From Telluribacter sp035998675 (GTDB lineage Bacteria; Bacteroidota; Bacteroidia; Cytophagales; Spirosomataceae), in assembly GCF_035998675.1 (NCBI RefSeq), contig NZ_DASYHI010000019.1:248001-312000 (forward strand): DNA of 64,000 nt, given 5' to 3'. Within the stretch, counting starts at the first letter, position 1, and the number at the start of each line of letters is the position of its first letter. Under the pieces are notes generated by a model, which saw only the letters and a program-made list of their open reading frames with translations, ran no database searches and was not told the DNA's origin. The position numbers and the translations under genes were made by a program. Positions 34,078 through 42,339 of this stretch are shown here, piece after piece.

Positions 34078-35433
34078 CTATTTCCCGGACGGAAAGGTAC
34101 CCGGCGTCAGTTCTTGGTCCGTTTGCAGGCGCAGGGGGTGCAGCGCCGTGGTAGTATCCAGGAATATAAAGGCATCGTAGCGGGCATTAAGTACCGTAGG
34201 TACATAGTTGCCGTAGCTTTCGTATTCCGGATTGTACACCACCCCAATGGCCCGGTGCGGCATAACCTTACTAAATCGTTCCTTTGGGTTGTAACGGTCA
34301 AAAATCAGAAGCCTGTCTTCCGCCGACTCGTTATGTAGTAGCTCCTCTACGCTCCCTTCCCGGGCTTCAGGTACTTCCATAACTTCCATGGGCGCGCCCC
34401 AACGGCTACCGGCTATTACAGTTCCCTGGTAGGAGCCAAAGCCTACCAGTACTACCTCGTTTTCGTGGTGCTGCTGCCGCACCAGTTGCCCTACGTTGAC
34501 CATACCCGCCCGCTTCATGTCGGTATAGCGGGCATCGCCGATATGGGTATTATGCTCCCAGACAATCGCCTTGGACCCAGGACCATAAAAGTTGGCGATC
34601 CGGTTCAGCGTTTCGACCATGTGCGTGTCCCGAATATTCCAGGAGTTGTCGTCAAAGCCCACCATACTGCGGTAGTACCTTTCGGCATTCACCGCCACGT
34701 GAGCATTCTGCTCGGTATTCAGGGCTGCTTCGGGGTCGTGATCGTACTGCGGAGCTTTGGCTCTTATTTCTCTTAGTAGTTTTACCACATCCTCCCGACA
34801 AGACTGAGACAGGCCTTCCTGGGGCAGGCCATCCTGGGGCAGGCCTTCCATTTGTGCCGTAGCGTACAGCTGTCCATCCTCCGCGTAAGGCTCAAAGCAT
34901 TGAGCAGCTTTACGGGCCAGCGCCGCTGCGTTCGGGTCCGTTTTTTCCAGGTACTCCACCAGGGTATCCATGGATTCCCACAGACTGTAAACATCCAGGC
35001 CGTAAAACCCTACCCGCTGGTCGGGATAAAGTTGGGCATTGTGGTCTTTAAGAAAGGTGATAAGGGCTGCTACTTCCAGGTTAGCCCACATCCAGGTGGG
35101 CCAGCGCTCAAAGCCCCGTAGCATATCTATCGGCTTTTTGTCCTGGTCGGAGTACCCTTTGATGTAGCGGTTGAGCCGGTAACAGTCAGGCCAGTCGCCC
35201 TCTACCGCTACGAAGTTAAACCCTTTCTCCTCCACCAGCCGCCTGGTTATCTCCGTTCGCCAGACGTAGTACTCGTGGGTACCATGGGTGGCTTCGCCCA
35301 ACAACACAAAGCGGGCATCGCCGATCCGGTCCAGCAGCGGGTCCAGATCTTTAGTATTTTGCAGATGAAATAGGTTTTCTTTTACCTCATCCGCAGCAGT
35401 ATAGCTTCTTTGGTTGGTAGGTCCTGTTGCCAT
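34078..35433 (-). CDS. Erythromycin esterase family protein
   Basis: Encodes 451 residues of the EreA/EreB-like superfamily. Conserved blocks: RFVLLGEATHGTHEYYVWR (Glu47, His50), FVAVEGDWPDCYRLNRYIKG, GFYGLDVYSLWESM and VWEHNTHIGDARY with further catalytic-type His residues. True macrolide hydrolysis is uncertain; most members of this branch are of unknown substrate. An odd short repeat (GLPQDGLPQEGLSQ, about residues 198-211) inserts in the middle. The gene is 32 bases downstream of a phosphoribosyltransferase; the two genes form an operon, a pairing also seen in other bacteria. Confidence 0.9.
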   Translation of the reverse strand: MATGPTNQRSYTAADEVKENLFHLQNTKDLDPLLDRIGDARFVLLGEATHGTHEYYVWRTEITRRLVEEKGFNFVAVEGDWPDCYRLNRYIKGYSDQDKKPIDMLRGFERWPTWMWANLEVAALITFLKDHNAQLYPDQRVGFYGLDVYSLWESMDTLVEYLEKTDPNAAALARKAAQCFEPYAEDGQLYATAQMEGLPQDGLPQEGLSQSCREDVVKLLREIRAKAPQYDHDPEAALNTEQNAHVAVNAERYYRSMVGFDDNSWNIRDTHMVETLNRIANFYGPGSKAIVWEHNTHIGDARYTDMKRAGMVNVGQLVRQQHHENEVVLVGFGSYQGTVIAGSRWGAPMEVMEVPEAREGSVEELLHNESAEDRLLIFDRYNPKERFSKVMPHRAIGVVYNPEYESYGNYVPTVLNARYDAFIFLDTTTALHPLRLQTDQELTPGTFPSGK

Positions 35434-35465
35434 AGCTTTCTCCTCTCCAAGTAATGGGCACCGCG

Positions 35466-36143
35466 TTAATTCCAGTTTCCATTTGGTTTCTTCTCTCTTT
35501 CGGCTCGTTTCAGTAAATCGGCCAGTTGCTCATCCGTAAAGTCTCCGAACTCCTCGTAGGCCTGCCCCACCGAAAAGAAGGGCTCGGGTTGTACCAGTAC
35601 CTCCAGGGCGTCGGCTTCGTCCAGGGCTTTGTCGTACCTGTAGCCCGACACCGGAGCCGCCAGGATAATACGGGCGGCCCGTTTTTTCCGGCAAAGGCGG
35701 ATAGCCGCAATTAGCGTAACACCGGTGGCGATGCCATCGTCTACCAGCAGTACTATACGTCCCTCCATAAAAGGTAAAGAACGCCCCTGCCGGTACTGAC
35801 TAACCCGCCGGTTGATTTCCTGCTTTTGTTCTTCGATTACCTGTTCAATGGATTCCTTCGAAAGGCCTTCCTCCCCCCGGGGCGAGATGTACACGGAGTA
35901 GTCTTCGGCTATGGAGCCAAAGCCGTATTCTTTGTGGCCCGGAAAAGGTAGCTTTTTGGTAATGACGAGAGACAAATCCGTATCCAACTCTTTGGCGACG
36001 TAGTAGGCCACCTCAACGCCTCCTCGGGGTATACCCAGTACAAGTGGATGCAGATGCTTGTAAATAGGTGCCAGGTACTTGCCTAGTTCTTCGCCGGCAT
36101 GCCGACGATCCCTGAAGATTAGCTCATTCTCAACTCTATCCAT
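35466..36143 (-). CDS. Phosphoribosyltransferase family protein
   Basis: Encodes 225 residues. The PRPP-binding motif is VLLVDDGIATGVT (Asp135, Asp136), and PRGGVEVA marks the family N-terminal loop. The middle carries a hood region with KEYGFGSIAEDYSVYI. The family includes uncharacterised type I phosphoribosyltransferases near stress or esterase genes; the base acceptor is unknown. First gene of the operon with the esterase. A perfect 18-bp palindrome lies 112 bases upstream of the start and may be its operator. Confidence 0.88.
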   Translation of the reverse strand: MDRVENELIFRDRRHAGEELGKYLAPIYKHLHPLVLGIPRGGVEVAYYVAKELDTDLSLVITKKLPFPGHKEYGFGSIAEDYSVYISPRGEEGLSKESIEQVIEEQKQEINRRVSQYRQGRSLPFMEGRIVLLVDDGIATGVTLIAAIRLCRKKRAARIILAAPVSGYRYDKALDEADALEVLVQPEPFFSVGQAYEEFGDFTDEQLADLLKRAEREKKPNGNWN

Positions 36144-36254
36144 GCTCTTGATTTGTTATGACAAAGCCAGTGCCTTGTCAGGTGCTCAAATCATTCTTCC
36201 CTTCTCCCCTTTAACTGTGTCCGTAAAGTAATGTTTGGTACATTACCACAAATA

Positions 36255-36272
36255 ATACGTATATATACGTAT
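36255..36272. promoter_or_regulatory. 18-bp perfect palindrome, possible operator
   Basis: ATACGTATATATACGTAT is self-complementary over its whole length. It lies in the gap between the ApbE gene's 3' end and the phosphoribosyltransferase start, 112 bases upstream of the latter. Such a symmetric site suits a dimeric regulator, but nothing else supports this. Confidence 0.35.
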
Positions 36273-36336
36273 GCATCAACCGGAGGCCAGGTGCTTTGGA
36301 TTCAGAAATGGAGAGGGTACTATAAGCCGCTAATCG

Positions 36337-37347
36337 TCAGGGAGCCAACGGAGAAAGCGTATTCCAGCTCCTGACCGATCTCCCTTTTGTTTCGAGGAGC
36401 CACACCTGTACTTCCGGAAACTGTTTCAAGAGCCTTTTTCCGCGCCGGATTCCCGCTACACTCAGGGCCGTAGCCAGGGCATCGGCCAGGGTACCCGTGG
36501 GCGCCAGTACGGTAGTGCGGACATGGTACCGAAGGCCCACGCCAGTATGCGGATCTACAATATGGGAGTAACGTTGCCCCTGGTGCTCGAGGAAGCGGTA
36601 GCTGGCTCCGGAGGTAGCTATGCCTGTATTGGCCAGTTCGAGGGTTAGTACTGAGTCTGCTTTGATACCCGAAGAAATCTCTACTTTCCAGCCCGGCTCC
36701 CCCGGCGGAGGATCGCCCAGGGTAAGGTCGCCTCCGGCGTCGAGCAGTACCGAGGTAATTCCACGCTCGCGAAGTACCCGCACTGCCTCATCGGCGGCGT
36801 AGCCCTTACCGATACCACCTACATCCAGCCGCATTCCTTTCCGTTTCAGGCGTACTTTACGCTCCCCTGGGTCCAACTCTATGTAACGATAGCCTACGCT
36901 CCGGCGGGCTTTCTGAATAGCCTCCTTTTCGGGAAAGTACTGACGGCGCATAGCCCGTCGCCAAAGCTGCACCACCGGGCCAACGGTAACGTCAAAAGTA
37001 CCCCCGGTCTGTCGGCTGATTTTTTTGGAAATAGAAAGAATGTCAAAAAGTTCGGGACTGACGGCCACCCACTCGCCCGTACCCGACCGCGCCGAGAGGC
37101 GGTTGATTTCGCTGCCGTCGCGGTAGTCGCTTAGAATTTCATTAAGGGCTTCAATGCGCTCAAATGCCCTGTTGGCAGCCTGATGGGCCGTGGTACTATC
37201 GGGTGCGTACAGGATCAGCCGGAACTGCGAACCCATTAGCCCCCGGGCAAACTCGTACCGTACCGGCTGCGCAAATACCTGCGCTGGTAAGTAGATTAGA
37301 ATCAGTAGAATACTTATATTCGAAAAAAAGACCAGCCGCTTTTGCAT
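36337..37347 (-). CDS. apbE: FAD:protein FMN transferase (ApbE)
   Basis: Transfers FMN from FAD to a Thr on target flavoproteins. Visible motifs: LMGSQFRLILY, ALNEILSDYRDGSEINRLSA, GTFDVTVGPVVQLWRRA, and the active-site region MRLDVGGIGKGYAADEA with VLLDAGGDL and YSHIVDPHTG. I place the start at 37347, where an ATG opens a signal peptide (QKRLVFFSNISILLILIYLP), so the protein is exported as expected. The frame is open further upstream to 37542 but that stretch is basic, lacks family similarity and runs opposite to another gene. The mature size (about 315 residues) is normal. Confidence 0.9.
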   Translation of the reverse strand: MQKRLVFFSNISILLILIYLPAQVFAQPVRYEFARGLMGSQFRLILYAPDSTTAHQAANRAFERIEALNEILSDYRDGSEINRLSARSGTGEWVAVSPELFDILSISKKISRQTGGTFDVTVGPVVQLWRRAMRRQYFPEKEAIQKARRSVGYRYIELDPGERKVRLKRKGMRLDVGGIGKGYAADEAVRVLRERGITSVLLDAGGDLTLGDPPPGEPGWKVEISSGIKADSVLTLELANTGIATSGASYRFLEHQGQRYSHIVDPHTGVGLRYHVRTTVLAPTGTLADALATALSVAGIRRGKRLLKQFPEVQVWLLETKGRSVRSWNTLSPLAP

Positions 37348-37396
37348 TCCTGAACCAGTACGGCGGTCCTGATTCTGTAACGAACTACCAAAGCGG

Positions 37397-37588
37397 GTGA
37401 AACTTAGCATTACAAACGCGTTACTTATCTTATTCATCGGCCTGGTGATAGTCGTTACCGGAGCCTTCCTGAATCTTCGTACGATGCCCTTTGGCAACCA
37501 GACTATCCTGGCCGGCCTCGGGGTAGACTTTATGGGTACCATCTTGCTCGTGCTGAGCCTTTACCACCGCCGTCGGCGCAACAGTTAA
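37397..37588 (+). CDS. Small two-helix membrane protein
   Basis: Encodes 63 residues: ITNALLILFIGLVIVVTGAFL is the first hydrophobic helix (about 5-25), then TMPFGNQ, a second helix (AGLGVDFMGTILLVLSLY) and the basic tail HRRRRN. It resembles small GldL-like or DUF-type membrane proteins of Cytophagales, though I cannot name it. It is divergent from apbE (49 bases apart) and its stop overlaps that of aroC by four bases (TTAA on both strands). Confidence 0.6.
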   Translation: MKLSITNALLILFIGLVIVVTGAFLNLRTMPFGNQTILAGLGVDFMGTILLVLSLYHRRRRNS

Positions 37589-38664
37589 AGCCTGCTGGCC
37601 CGGGCACGCAGGTAAAAGTCAGCTAATACCAGTGCTGCCATCGCCTCCACAATGGGAACAGCCCTGGGTACTACGCACGGGTCGTGGCGTCCTTTGCCCT
37701 GTACCGTTACTTTATCGCCAAATTGGTCTACACTATCCTGGTCCTGCATAATAGTCGCTACGGGCTTAAATGCCACCCGGAAGTAGATATCTTCTCCGTT
37801 GGAGATGCCGCCCTGAATTCCGCCTGAATGATTGGTAGTAGTATGTACCTGGCCCTGGTCATCGGTATAGAAGGCATCGTTATGTTCGGACCCAAACATT
37901 TCAACTCCCGCAAAGCCACTTCCGTACTCAAATGCTTTGACGGCATTAATGCTCAGCATAGCCTTACCCAACTCGGCGTGTAGTTTGTCAAATACGGGCT
38001 CCCCCCAACCAACGGGTACCCCTTTGGCCACGCAGGTTACGACACCACCCACCGAGTCGCCCCTTTTGCGGGTTTCGTCAATAAAGTCAAACATCTGCTG
38101 CGCCATGGCCGGGTCCGGGCAGCGCACCGCATTGTTTTCGGCCTGTGCGAAGTCCAGTTCCTGATAGCCTTTTTCCAGCTTCAGCCGCCCTACCTGCGAC
38201 ACGTAAGCCTGTACGGTTACTCCTGCCTTTTGCAGTAGCAGCTTGGCCAAAGCCCCGGCCGCAACGCGGGCAGCCGTTTCGCGGGCTGAACTACGGCCCC
38301 CGCCCCGGTAGTCACGTACGCCGTACTTGGCCTGGTAAGTATAGTCGGCGTGGGAGGGCCGGTACTGAGCGGCTATGTGAGAATAATCCTTGCTACGCTG
38401 ATCCTGGTTGCGAATAACCAGCCCGATGGGTGTGCCGGTGGTTTTTCCTTCAAATACACCCGATAGTACTTCAAACTCGTCGGCTTCGCGGCGCTGGGTG
38501 GTAATACGTGACTGCCCCGGCTTCCGGCGGTCCAGCTCACTCTGAATATAGTCCAGGCTGAAGTCAATACCAGCCGGACATCCTTCAATCACTACGCCAA
38601 TCCCTGCTCCGTGTGATTCGCCAAAGGTGGCAATTTTAAATATTTTACCGTACGTACTACTCAT
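37585..38664 (-). CDS. aroC: Chorismate synthase
   Basis: Last step of the shikimate pathway: 5-enolpyruvylshikimate 3-phosphate to chorismate, needing reduced FMN. 359 residues, normal length. Family signatures: GESHGAGIGVVIEGCPAG, RRKPGQSRITTQRREADE, DYRGGGRSSARET and the FMN-binding QGGISNGEDI. His17 and His110-type catalytic residues are in ESHG and RPSHADY. Possibly co-transcribed with the BatD gene upstream, 9 bases away. Confidence 0.97.
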   Translation of the reverse strand: MSSTYGKIFKIATFGESHGAGIGVVIEGCPAGIDFSLDYIQSELDRRKPGQSRITTQRREADEFEVLSGVFEGKTTGTPIGLVIRNQDQRSKDYSHIAAQYRPSHADYTYQAKYGVRDYRGGGRSSARETAARVAAGALAKLLLQKAGVTVQAYVSQVGRLKLEKGYQELDFAQAENNAVRCPDPAMAQQMFDFIDETRKRGDSVGGVVTCVAKGVPVGWGEPVFDKLHAELGKAMLSINAVKAFEYGSGFAGVEMFGSEHNDAFYTDDQGQVHTTTNHSGGIQGGISNGEDIYFRVAFKPVATIMQDQDSVDQFGDKVTVQGKGRHDPCVVPRAVPIVEAMAALVLADFYLRARASRL

Positions 38665-38673
38665 AGTCTCTGT

Positions 38674-40083
38674 TTATTTTCGGAACATCCAAAGGGTCCC
38701 CATCAATAATATAATTACAACTGCATTGATTAAAGTGCGGGTCAGGCTTTGGTAATTGATATAGGGCTCGGAGGTATCCAGCCGGGCCAGGTTTTCGTAC
38801 GTCAGCAGGTCTCCTTCTGATGACAGGACGTCGGGCGGGCGGCTTTCCCCCAGTACTTCAATAACCCGGTCGGACCGCAATGTATCATAGCGGGCTTTGT
38901 GGGGGTCAAAGTAAACCCACTGGAAGTACCTGCCCAAAGGGAATGTACCGTTTTGCCGCGCTACCACAAAATAATTAAAGGATTTCTCTCCGCTGACCCG
39001 CTCGTAGCTACGCCTCACTACCTGACTTACTTCGGGAGGATAAAAATCAAAGGAAGCACTGGTAAGGACATCTGGTACCGTAACGGCGGCCAGGTTACCG
39101 GTACCGGCTATCTTAAAGATATAACGAAAACTTTCTCCGGAAGCTACCTGCTGCTTGGTAACCCGCTCTTCAAGGGTATACTCTCCTACGGCTACCTGGT
39201 CTCTTTGGGGATGCGGGGGAAGCGGCTGTACCCGTACCCGTACCGGGCGGGAAGTGAACTTCCGGATGGTCTTTACCCTATTACCCTTATCTTGTCCTTC
39301 GTATACCAGCATATCAAGTGTTACTGCCGGAAAAGCAACATTCTGGGTTGTTAACGGGAAAAATACCGACTGGTACATGCGGTATTCCGTAAACCTTCGG
39401 CCGTTGATAGTAACTGTATTCTGGACTATTTCTTCAATACCTACGTTTTCTTCCCAGCAACTGGCCGGGCGGAGCTTTTTGATGATGGCCTGTAGCTGAC
39501 TATCCAGTTGAAAGAACTCCATTTCTACCGGGGCATTCTCTGAAACGTATAGTGAGAACCGAACCGCAAATCCTTCTCTTACAAAGACCTCTGGCTTGGT
39601 AGCCTGTACAGCGAGAAAAATGGACCCCTTATCCAGGTCTTCGGCGGCTATCTCGGGTATGGGCGCCGCTGGTACCTGGCTGGTGGTTGGTTCTTCTCCG
39701 GATGAGTCTACCGAAAAAGTAAGGGTGAATTCTTCAATTTCTATTTTTTCTTTATTGACCGTTATTGTAAGCGGCGGTACCTCATAAGTGCCGGCGCGGG
39801 TTGCCAGGTACTGTTGGGTAATGGTCTGAACCATAGCAGCTTTACCGCCCAAAGTAGTTACAGCACTGGTGGCAGATGCACTCCTTTTTTCGAGGCCGGG
39901 TATATCGGGAAAGGTAACCGTGGGGCGTTCTTCGCTATGGCGGACAATAACAGAAATGACAAATGGATTGTTAATAGAGAGAGTTTTGCTGCCTACTTCA
40001 ACACTAATCTCGGGTACTTGTTCCTGGGCAGAAGTAAGTAACGAAAAGCACAAAAAAATATTTAAAAAAACATATAATTTCAT
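38674..40083 (-). CDS. batD: BatD family protein
   Basis: Encodes 469 residues. Signal peptide, then tandem immunoglobulin-like beta domains (SVEVGSKTLSINNPFVISVI, VSGEKSFNYFVVARQNGTF) and a C-terminal transmembrane anchor (TLINAVVIILLMGTLWMF), the layout of Bacteroides aerotolerance protein D (oxygen-tolerance, BatD). It is normally found with BatA/B/C and MoxR genes; here it stands apart from them, upstream of aroC. Periplasmic with a membrane anchor. A promoter-like site is at 40177-40204. Confidence 0.88.
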   Translation of the reverse strand: MKLYVFLNIFLCFSLLTSAQEQVPEISVEVGSKTLSINNPFVISVIVRHSEERPTVTFPDIPGLEKRSASATSAVTTLGGKAAMVQTITQQYLATRAGTYEVPPLTITVNKEKIEIEEFTLTFSVDSSGEEPTTSQVPAAPIPEIAAEDLDKGSIFLAVQATKPEVFVREGFAVRFSLYVSENAPVEMEFFQLDSQLQAIIKKLRPASCWEENVGIEEIVQNTVTINGRRFTEYRMYQSVFFPLTTQNVAFPAVTLDMLVYEGQDKGNRVKTIRKFTSRPVRVRVQPLPPHPQRDQVAVGEYTLEERVTKQQVASGESFRYIFKIAGTGNLAAVTVPDVLTSASFDFYPPEVSQVVRRSYERVSGEKSFNYFVVARQNGTFPLGRYFQWVYFDPHKARYDTLRSDRVIEVLGESRPPDVLSSEGDLLTYENLARLDTSEPYINYQSLTRTLINAVVIILLMGTLWMFRK

Positions 40084-40176
40084 TAAATGGTTTCGTTATA
40101 TAAAGTGGCAATGTACCAATTACGGGCTATTATTTAATAACATAGGCGGTGGTTTTACTATTGCCTTCCTAAACCA

Positions 40177-40204
40177 CAAAACTACATAATTACTATGGCC
40201 TCAA
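40177..40204 (-). promoter_or_regulatory. Candidate promoter for batD
   Basis: On the minus strand TTG (complement of 40202-40204) is followed after 17 bases by TAGTTTTG (complement of 40177-40184). It overlaps the start of the divergent small gene at 40195 and lies 94 bases before the batD start. Confidence 0.45.
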
Positions 40205-40401
40205 TGCTTGAATACATTAAAATTATTCTGCAAAAAGTAAGCTTTGACAGCAGGTTATTTGAAAAAGAATTAAGAAAAGCCCTGCGAATGCTAATGCCCG
40301 ACGAAGTAAACCGATTAAAGAACTGGTGCTACAAACGATTTGGTTCTATATATCGGACAGTTTTAGACAGCTGCTTTTCTTTACCCACTATTGCTGCTTA
40401 G
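40195..40401 (+). CDS. Small conserved-looking protein
   Basis: Encodes 68 residues with an amphipathic, charged helix-rich sequence (KVSFDSRLFEKELRKALRML, VNRLKNWCYKRF). No signal or membrane helix. It resembles small Cytophagales hypotheticals of this length, but I know of no function. Start could be 40195 or the internal ATG at 40204. It is divergent from batD and followed by a perfect 13-bp-armed terminator, which supports it as a real transcript. Confidence 0.6.
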   Translation: MASMLEYIKIILQKVSFDSRLFEKELRKALRMLMPDEVNRLKNWCYKRFGSIYRTVLDSCFSLPTIAA

Positions 40402-40429
40402 TATTATTTAAGATTGCCACTCAAAACAC

Positions 40430-40460
40430 AAAGGCCCCCGGAAAATCTCCGGGGGCCTTT
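40430..40460. terminator. Bidirectional terminator
   Basis: AAAGGCCCCCGGA (40430-40442) and TCCGGGGGCCTTT (40448-40460) pair perfectly with a 5-base loop. The A/T arms serve as T-runs on both strands, suiting the convergent small gene and TPR gene. Confidence 0.9.
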
Positions 40461-40500
40461 GCTTGTAAAGAGGCTTGTAGTAACAAGCTTATGTATTTTA

Positions 40501-42258
40501 CTATTTCTGCTTGGGAGTAGTAGTTCCTTTCGCAGGTGTTGTTGCGGTTTCAGCTATACCGAGTGCATCCTTAGCGGGCTGATTGGCCGGATCTACTTCC
40601 AGTAGCTTAGTCCAGTAGGTTTTGGCTTTCTCTTCATCCTTGGTAATTGTCTGGTGATAGAAGGCCATATATTGATACGCTTGCTTCAGAAATGATTTGG
40701 CTACATCTCCTTTCTGCTCCGCTACTTCAATAAATTTCTGGTAATGGGGAACCGAGATACCTTGTTCCAGGTTTGCCTGTGGCCCATGGGCATTATACAG
40801 AGCACTACCGCGCCAGTAGTAGCCAAAAGGCCAATCCGGTAACTTTTCAGTAACTTTTGCGAATACTGAATCGGCCTGCAGGTAGGTATTGAATTTAGTC
40901 TGAGCTACCTGAGCGCTATCCATCGTAGTGGAGCTATCCTGTTTAGTATTAGCCGCCTCCTGGTAGTAAGAAAGTCCCAGGTAGTAGTAGTCGTTCGGAG
41001 AGGCTTTGGCCGTATCCAGTGCAATACCCTTCTTAAAAGTGCTGGCCGCTTTGTCATACTCCTTCTCTTTGTAGTAAAGACCCGCTACTTCTTTGTAGGT
41101 AGTAGCTGCTTCGGTTGCACTTGTATCCAGATCGGCACCCTTCAAAATGTACTGCATACCCGTAGAGTCATACTCTTTACCAGACGTTGTCATCTTATTA
41201 TAGGCGCGTCCCAAATACTTATAGTCGTCAGGAACGAGTTGTTTGGCTTTACCCTCCTCATCTTTTTCTTTCGGGTACTTCTCAATAAACTCTTCAAGAT
41301 TTTTGATAGCCTGCTCCATATCGTTGGTCTTGTAATAAGCCCAACCATACATCCGCTTCAGGATCGTGTCATCAAGTTTTCCTTTTACCGAATCCAGCAA
41401 TTCCAGTGCTTTGGTATAATCATCGGCGGTAAAGGCGAACTGAGCGGCACGCAGTACCATTTTAGGGTCAGTGTTGCCACTTTTCTGAAGGTACAAATCA
41501 AAGTTCTCAGCCGCACGCTTGTACTGACGGGCAAAGAAGTAAAGCTCAGCCAGGTCCTTATAAGCAGGCCCGAAGTTAGGATTGTCGTCAATGGCCTTTT
41601 TGTAGAAGTCAAGCGCCTGGTTGTAGGCTTTACCACGCAGGTACACCTGACCAATACGGTTGTTGGCTAAGGAATAACCGGGCTTGGCCATCAGAGCGTA
41701 TTCATAAGCCGTTACGGCCGGCCCTCCTTCGTTGCGAAGCATCAGCGCATCACCTTTGGCTATATAAGCATCTGCCAGACTCTTGTCACGCTTTATAGCG
41801 GCATCAAGCAACCGGATAGCTTCGGCCGGATCGTTGTTCTTTTCAAAAAGAGTATACGCTTCGCCGGCACGGTATAGTACCTGAGCATCTTTACCTCTGG
41901 TTTTCTTCTCAGCCAGAGCGATCAATTCCTGCGCCTTGGCTTTATCACCTTTACCCAAAGCTACCGTAGCCAGACCTACCTGATTCAGGTAACTCTTGTC
42001 ATCCAAAGACAGGCCTTTTTCAAAGGCTTTCTGCGCTTCATCCAGTTGTTTGTTGCGCACATAGAAATAGCCCAAATTATAGTAACTTTCTGGCGTGGGA
42101 CTGCCTTCTGCTAACTTGGTAAAAATCGCTTTCGCATCATTAGGACGCTCTGCTTCCAGTTGCGCAAATCCTTCCTCAGGCGTTTGAGCAACAACTGTTG
42201 CAAGCGTAAGTGCACTCAGTAAGAGTGCTCCGAACATTGTTTTCAATTTAGTGTTCAT
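40501..42258 (-). CDS. Exported tetratricopeptide-repeat protein
   Basis: Encodes 585 residues with a signal peptide (LATVVAQ). About ten TPR units run through the protein (for example SYYNLGYFYVRNKQLDEAQK, AEAIRLLDAAIKRDKSLADA). The C-terminus is Thr/Pro/Lys rich. Likely a periplasmic scaffold. It is last in the minus-strand cluster after the PstS-like lipoprotein and TonB genes, an order seen in other Bacteroidota, suggesting a role in TonB-dependent or phosphate uptake. A TACATTTG box lies 55 bases upstream of its start. Confidence 0.9.
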   Translation of the reverse strand: MNTKLKTMFGALLLSALTLATVVAQTPEEGFAQLEAERPNDAKAIFTKLAEGSPTPESYYNLGYFYVRNKQLDEAQKAFEKGLSLDDKSYLNQVGLATVALGKGDKAKAQELIALAEKKTRGKDAQVLYRAGEAYTLFEKNNDPAEAIRLLDAAIKRDKSLADAYIAKGDALMLRNEGGPAVTAYEYALMAKPGYSLANNRIGQVYLRGKAYNQALDFYKKAIDDNPNFGPAYKDLAELYFFARQYKRAAENFDLYLQKSGNTDPKMVLRAAQFAFTADDYTKALELLDSVKGKLDDTILKRMYGWAYYKTNDMEQAIKNLEEFIEKYPKEKDEEGKAKQLVPDDYKYLGRAYNKMTTSGKEYDSTGMQYILKGADLDTSATEAATTYKEVAGLYYKEKEYDKAASTFKKGIALDTAKASPNDYYYLGLSYYQEAANTKQDSSTTMDSAQVAQTKFNTYLQADSVFAKVTEKLPDWPFGYYWRGSALYNAHGPQANLEQGISVPHYQKFIEVAEQKGDVAKSFLKQAYQYMAFYHQTITKDEEKAKTYWTKLLEVDPANQPAKDALGIAETATTPAKGTTTPKQK

Positions 42259-42313
42259 TTTTTAACCGGATTGGAAAAGGATAAAAAATTTTGTGTTTAT
42301 ATGTATTAACTTT

Positions 42314-42321
42314 CAAATGTA
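42314..42321 (-). promoter_or_regulatory. Candidate -7 box (TACATTTG) for the TPR gene
   Basis: Minus-strand match to TAnnTTTG, 55 bases before the ATG at 42258, with a poly-T stretch at about the -33 position. It sits in the 81-base gap behind the PstS-like gene, so the TPR gene may have its own promoter. Confidence 0.45.
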
Positions 42322-42339
42322 AGAAATCGTGCCCGAACT

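Noticed and set aside
37348..37542. N-terminal extension of the ApbE frame
   Set aside because: Basic, lacks family similarity, and would place the signal peptide in the middle of the protein; the start at 37347 fits better.
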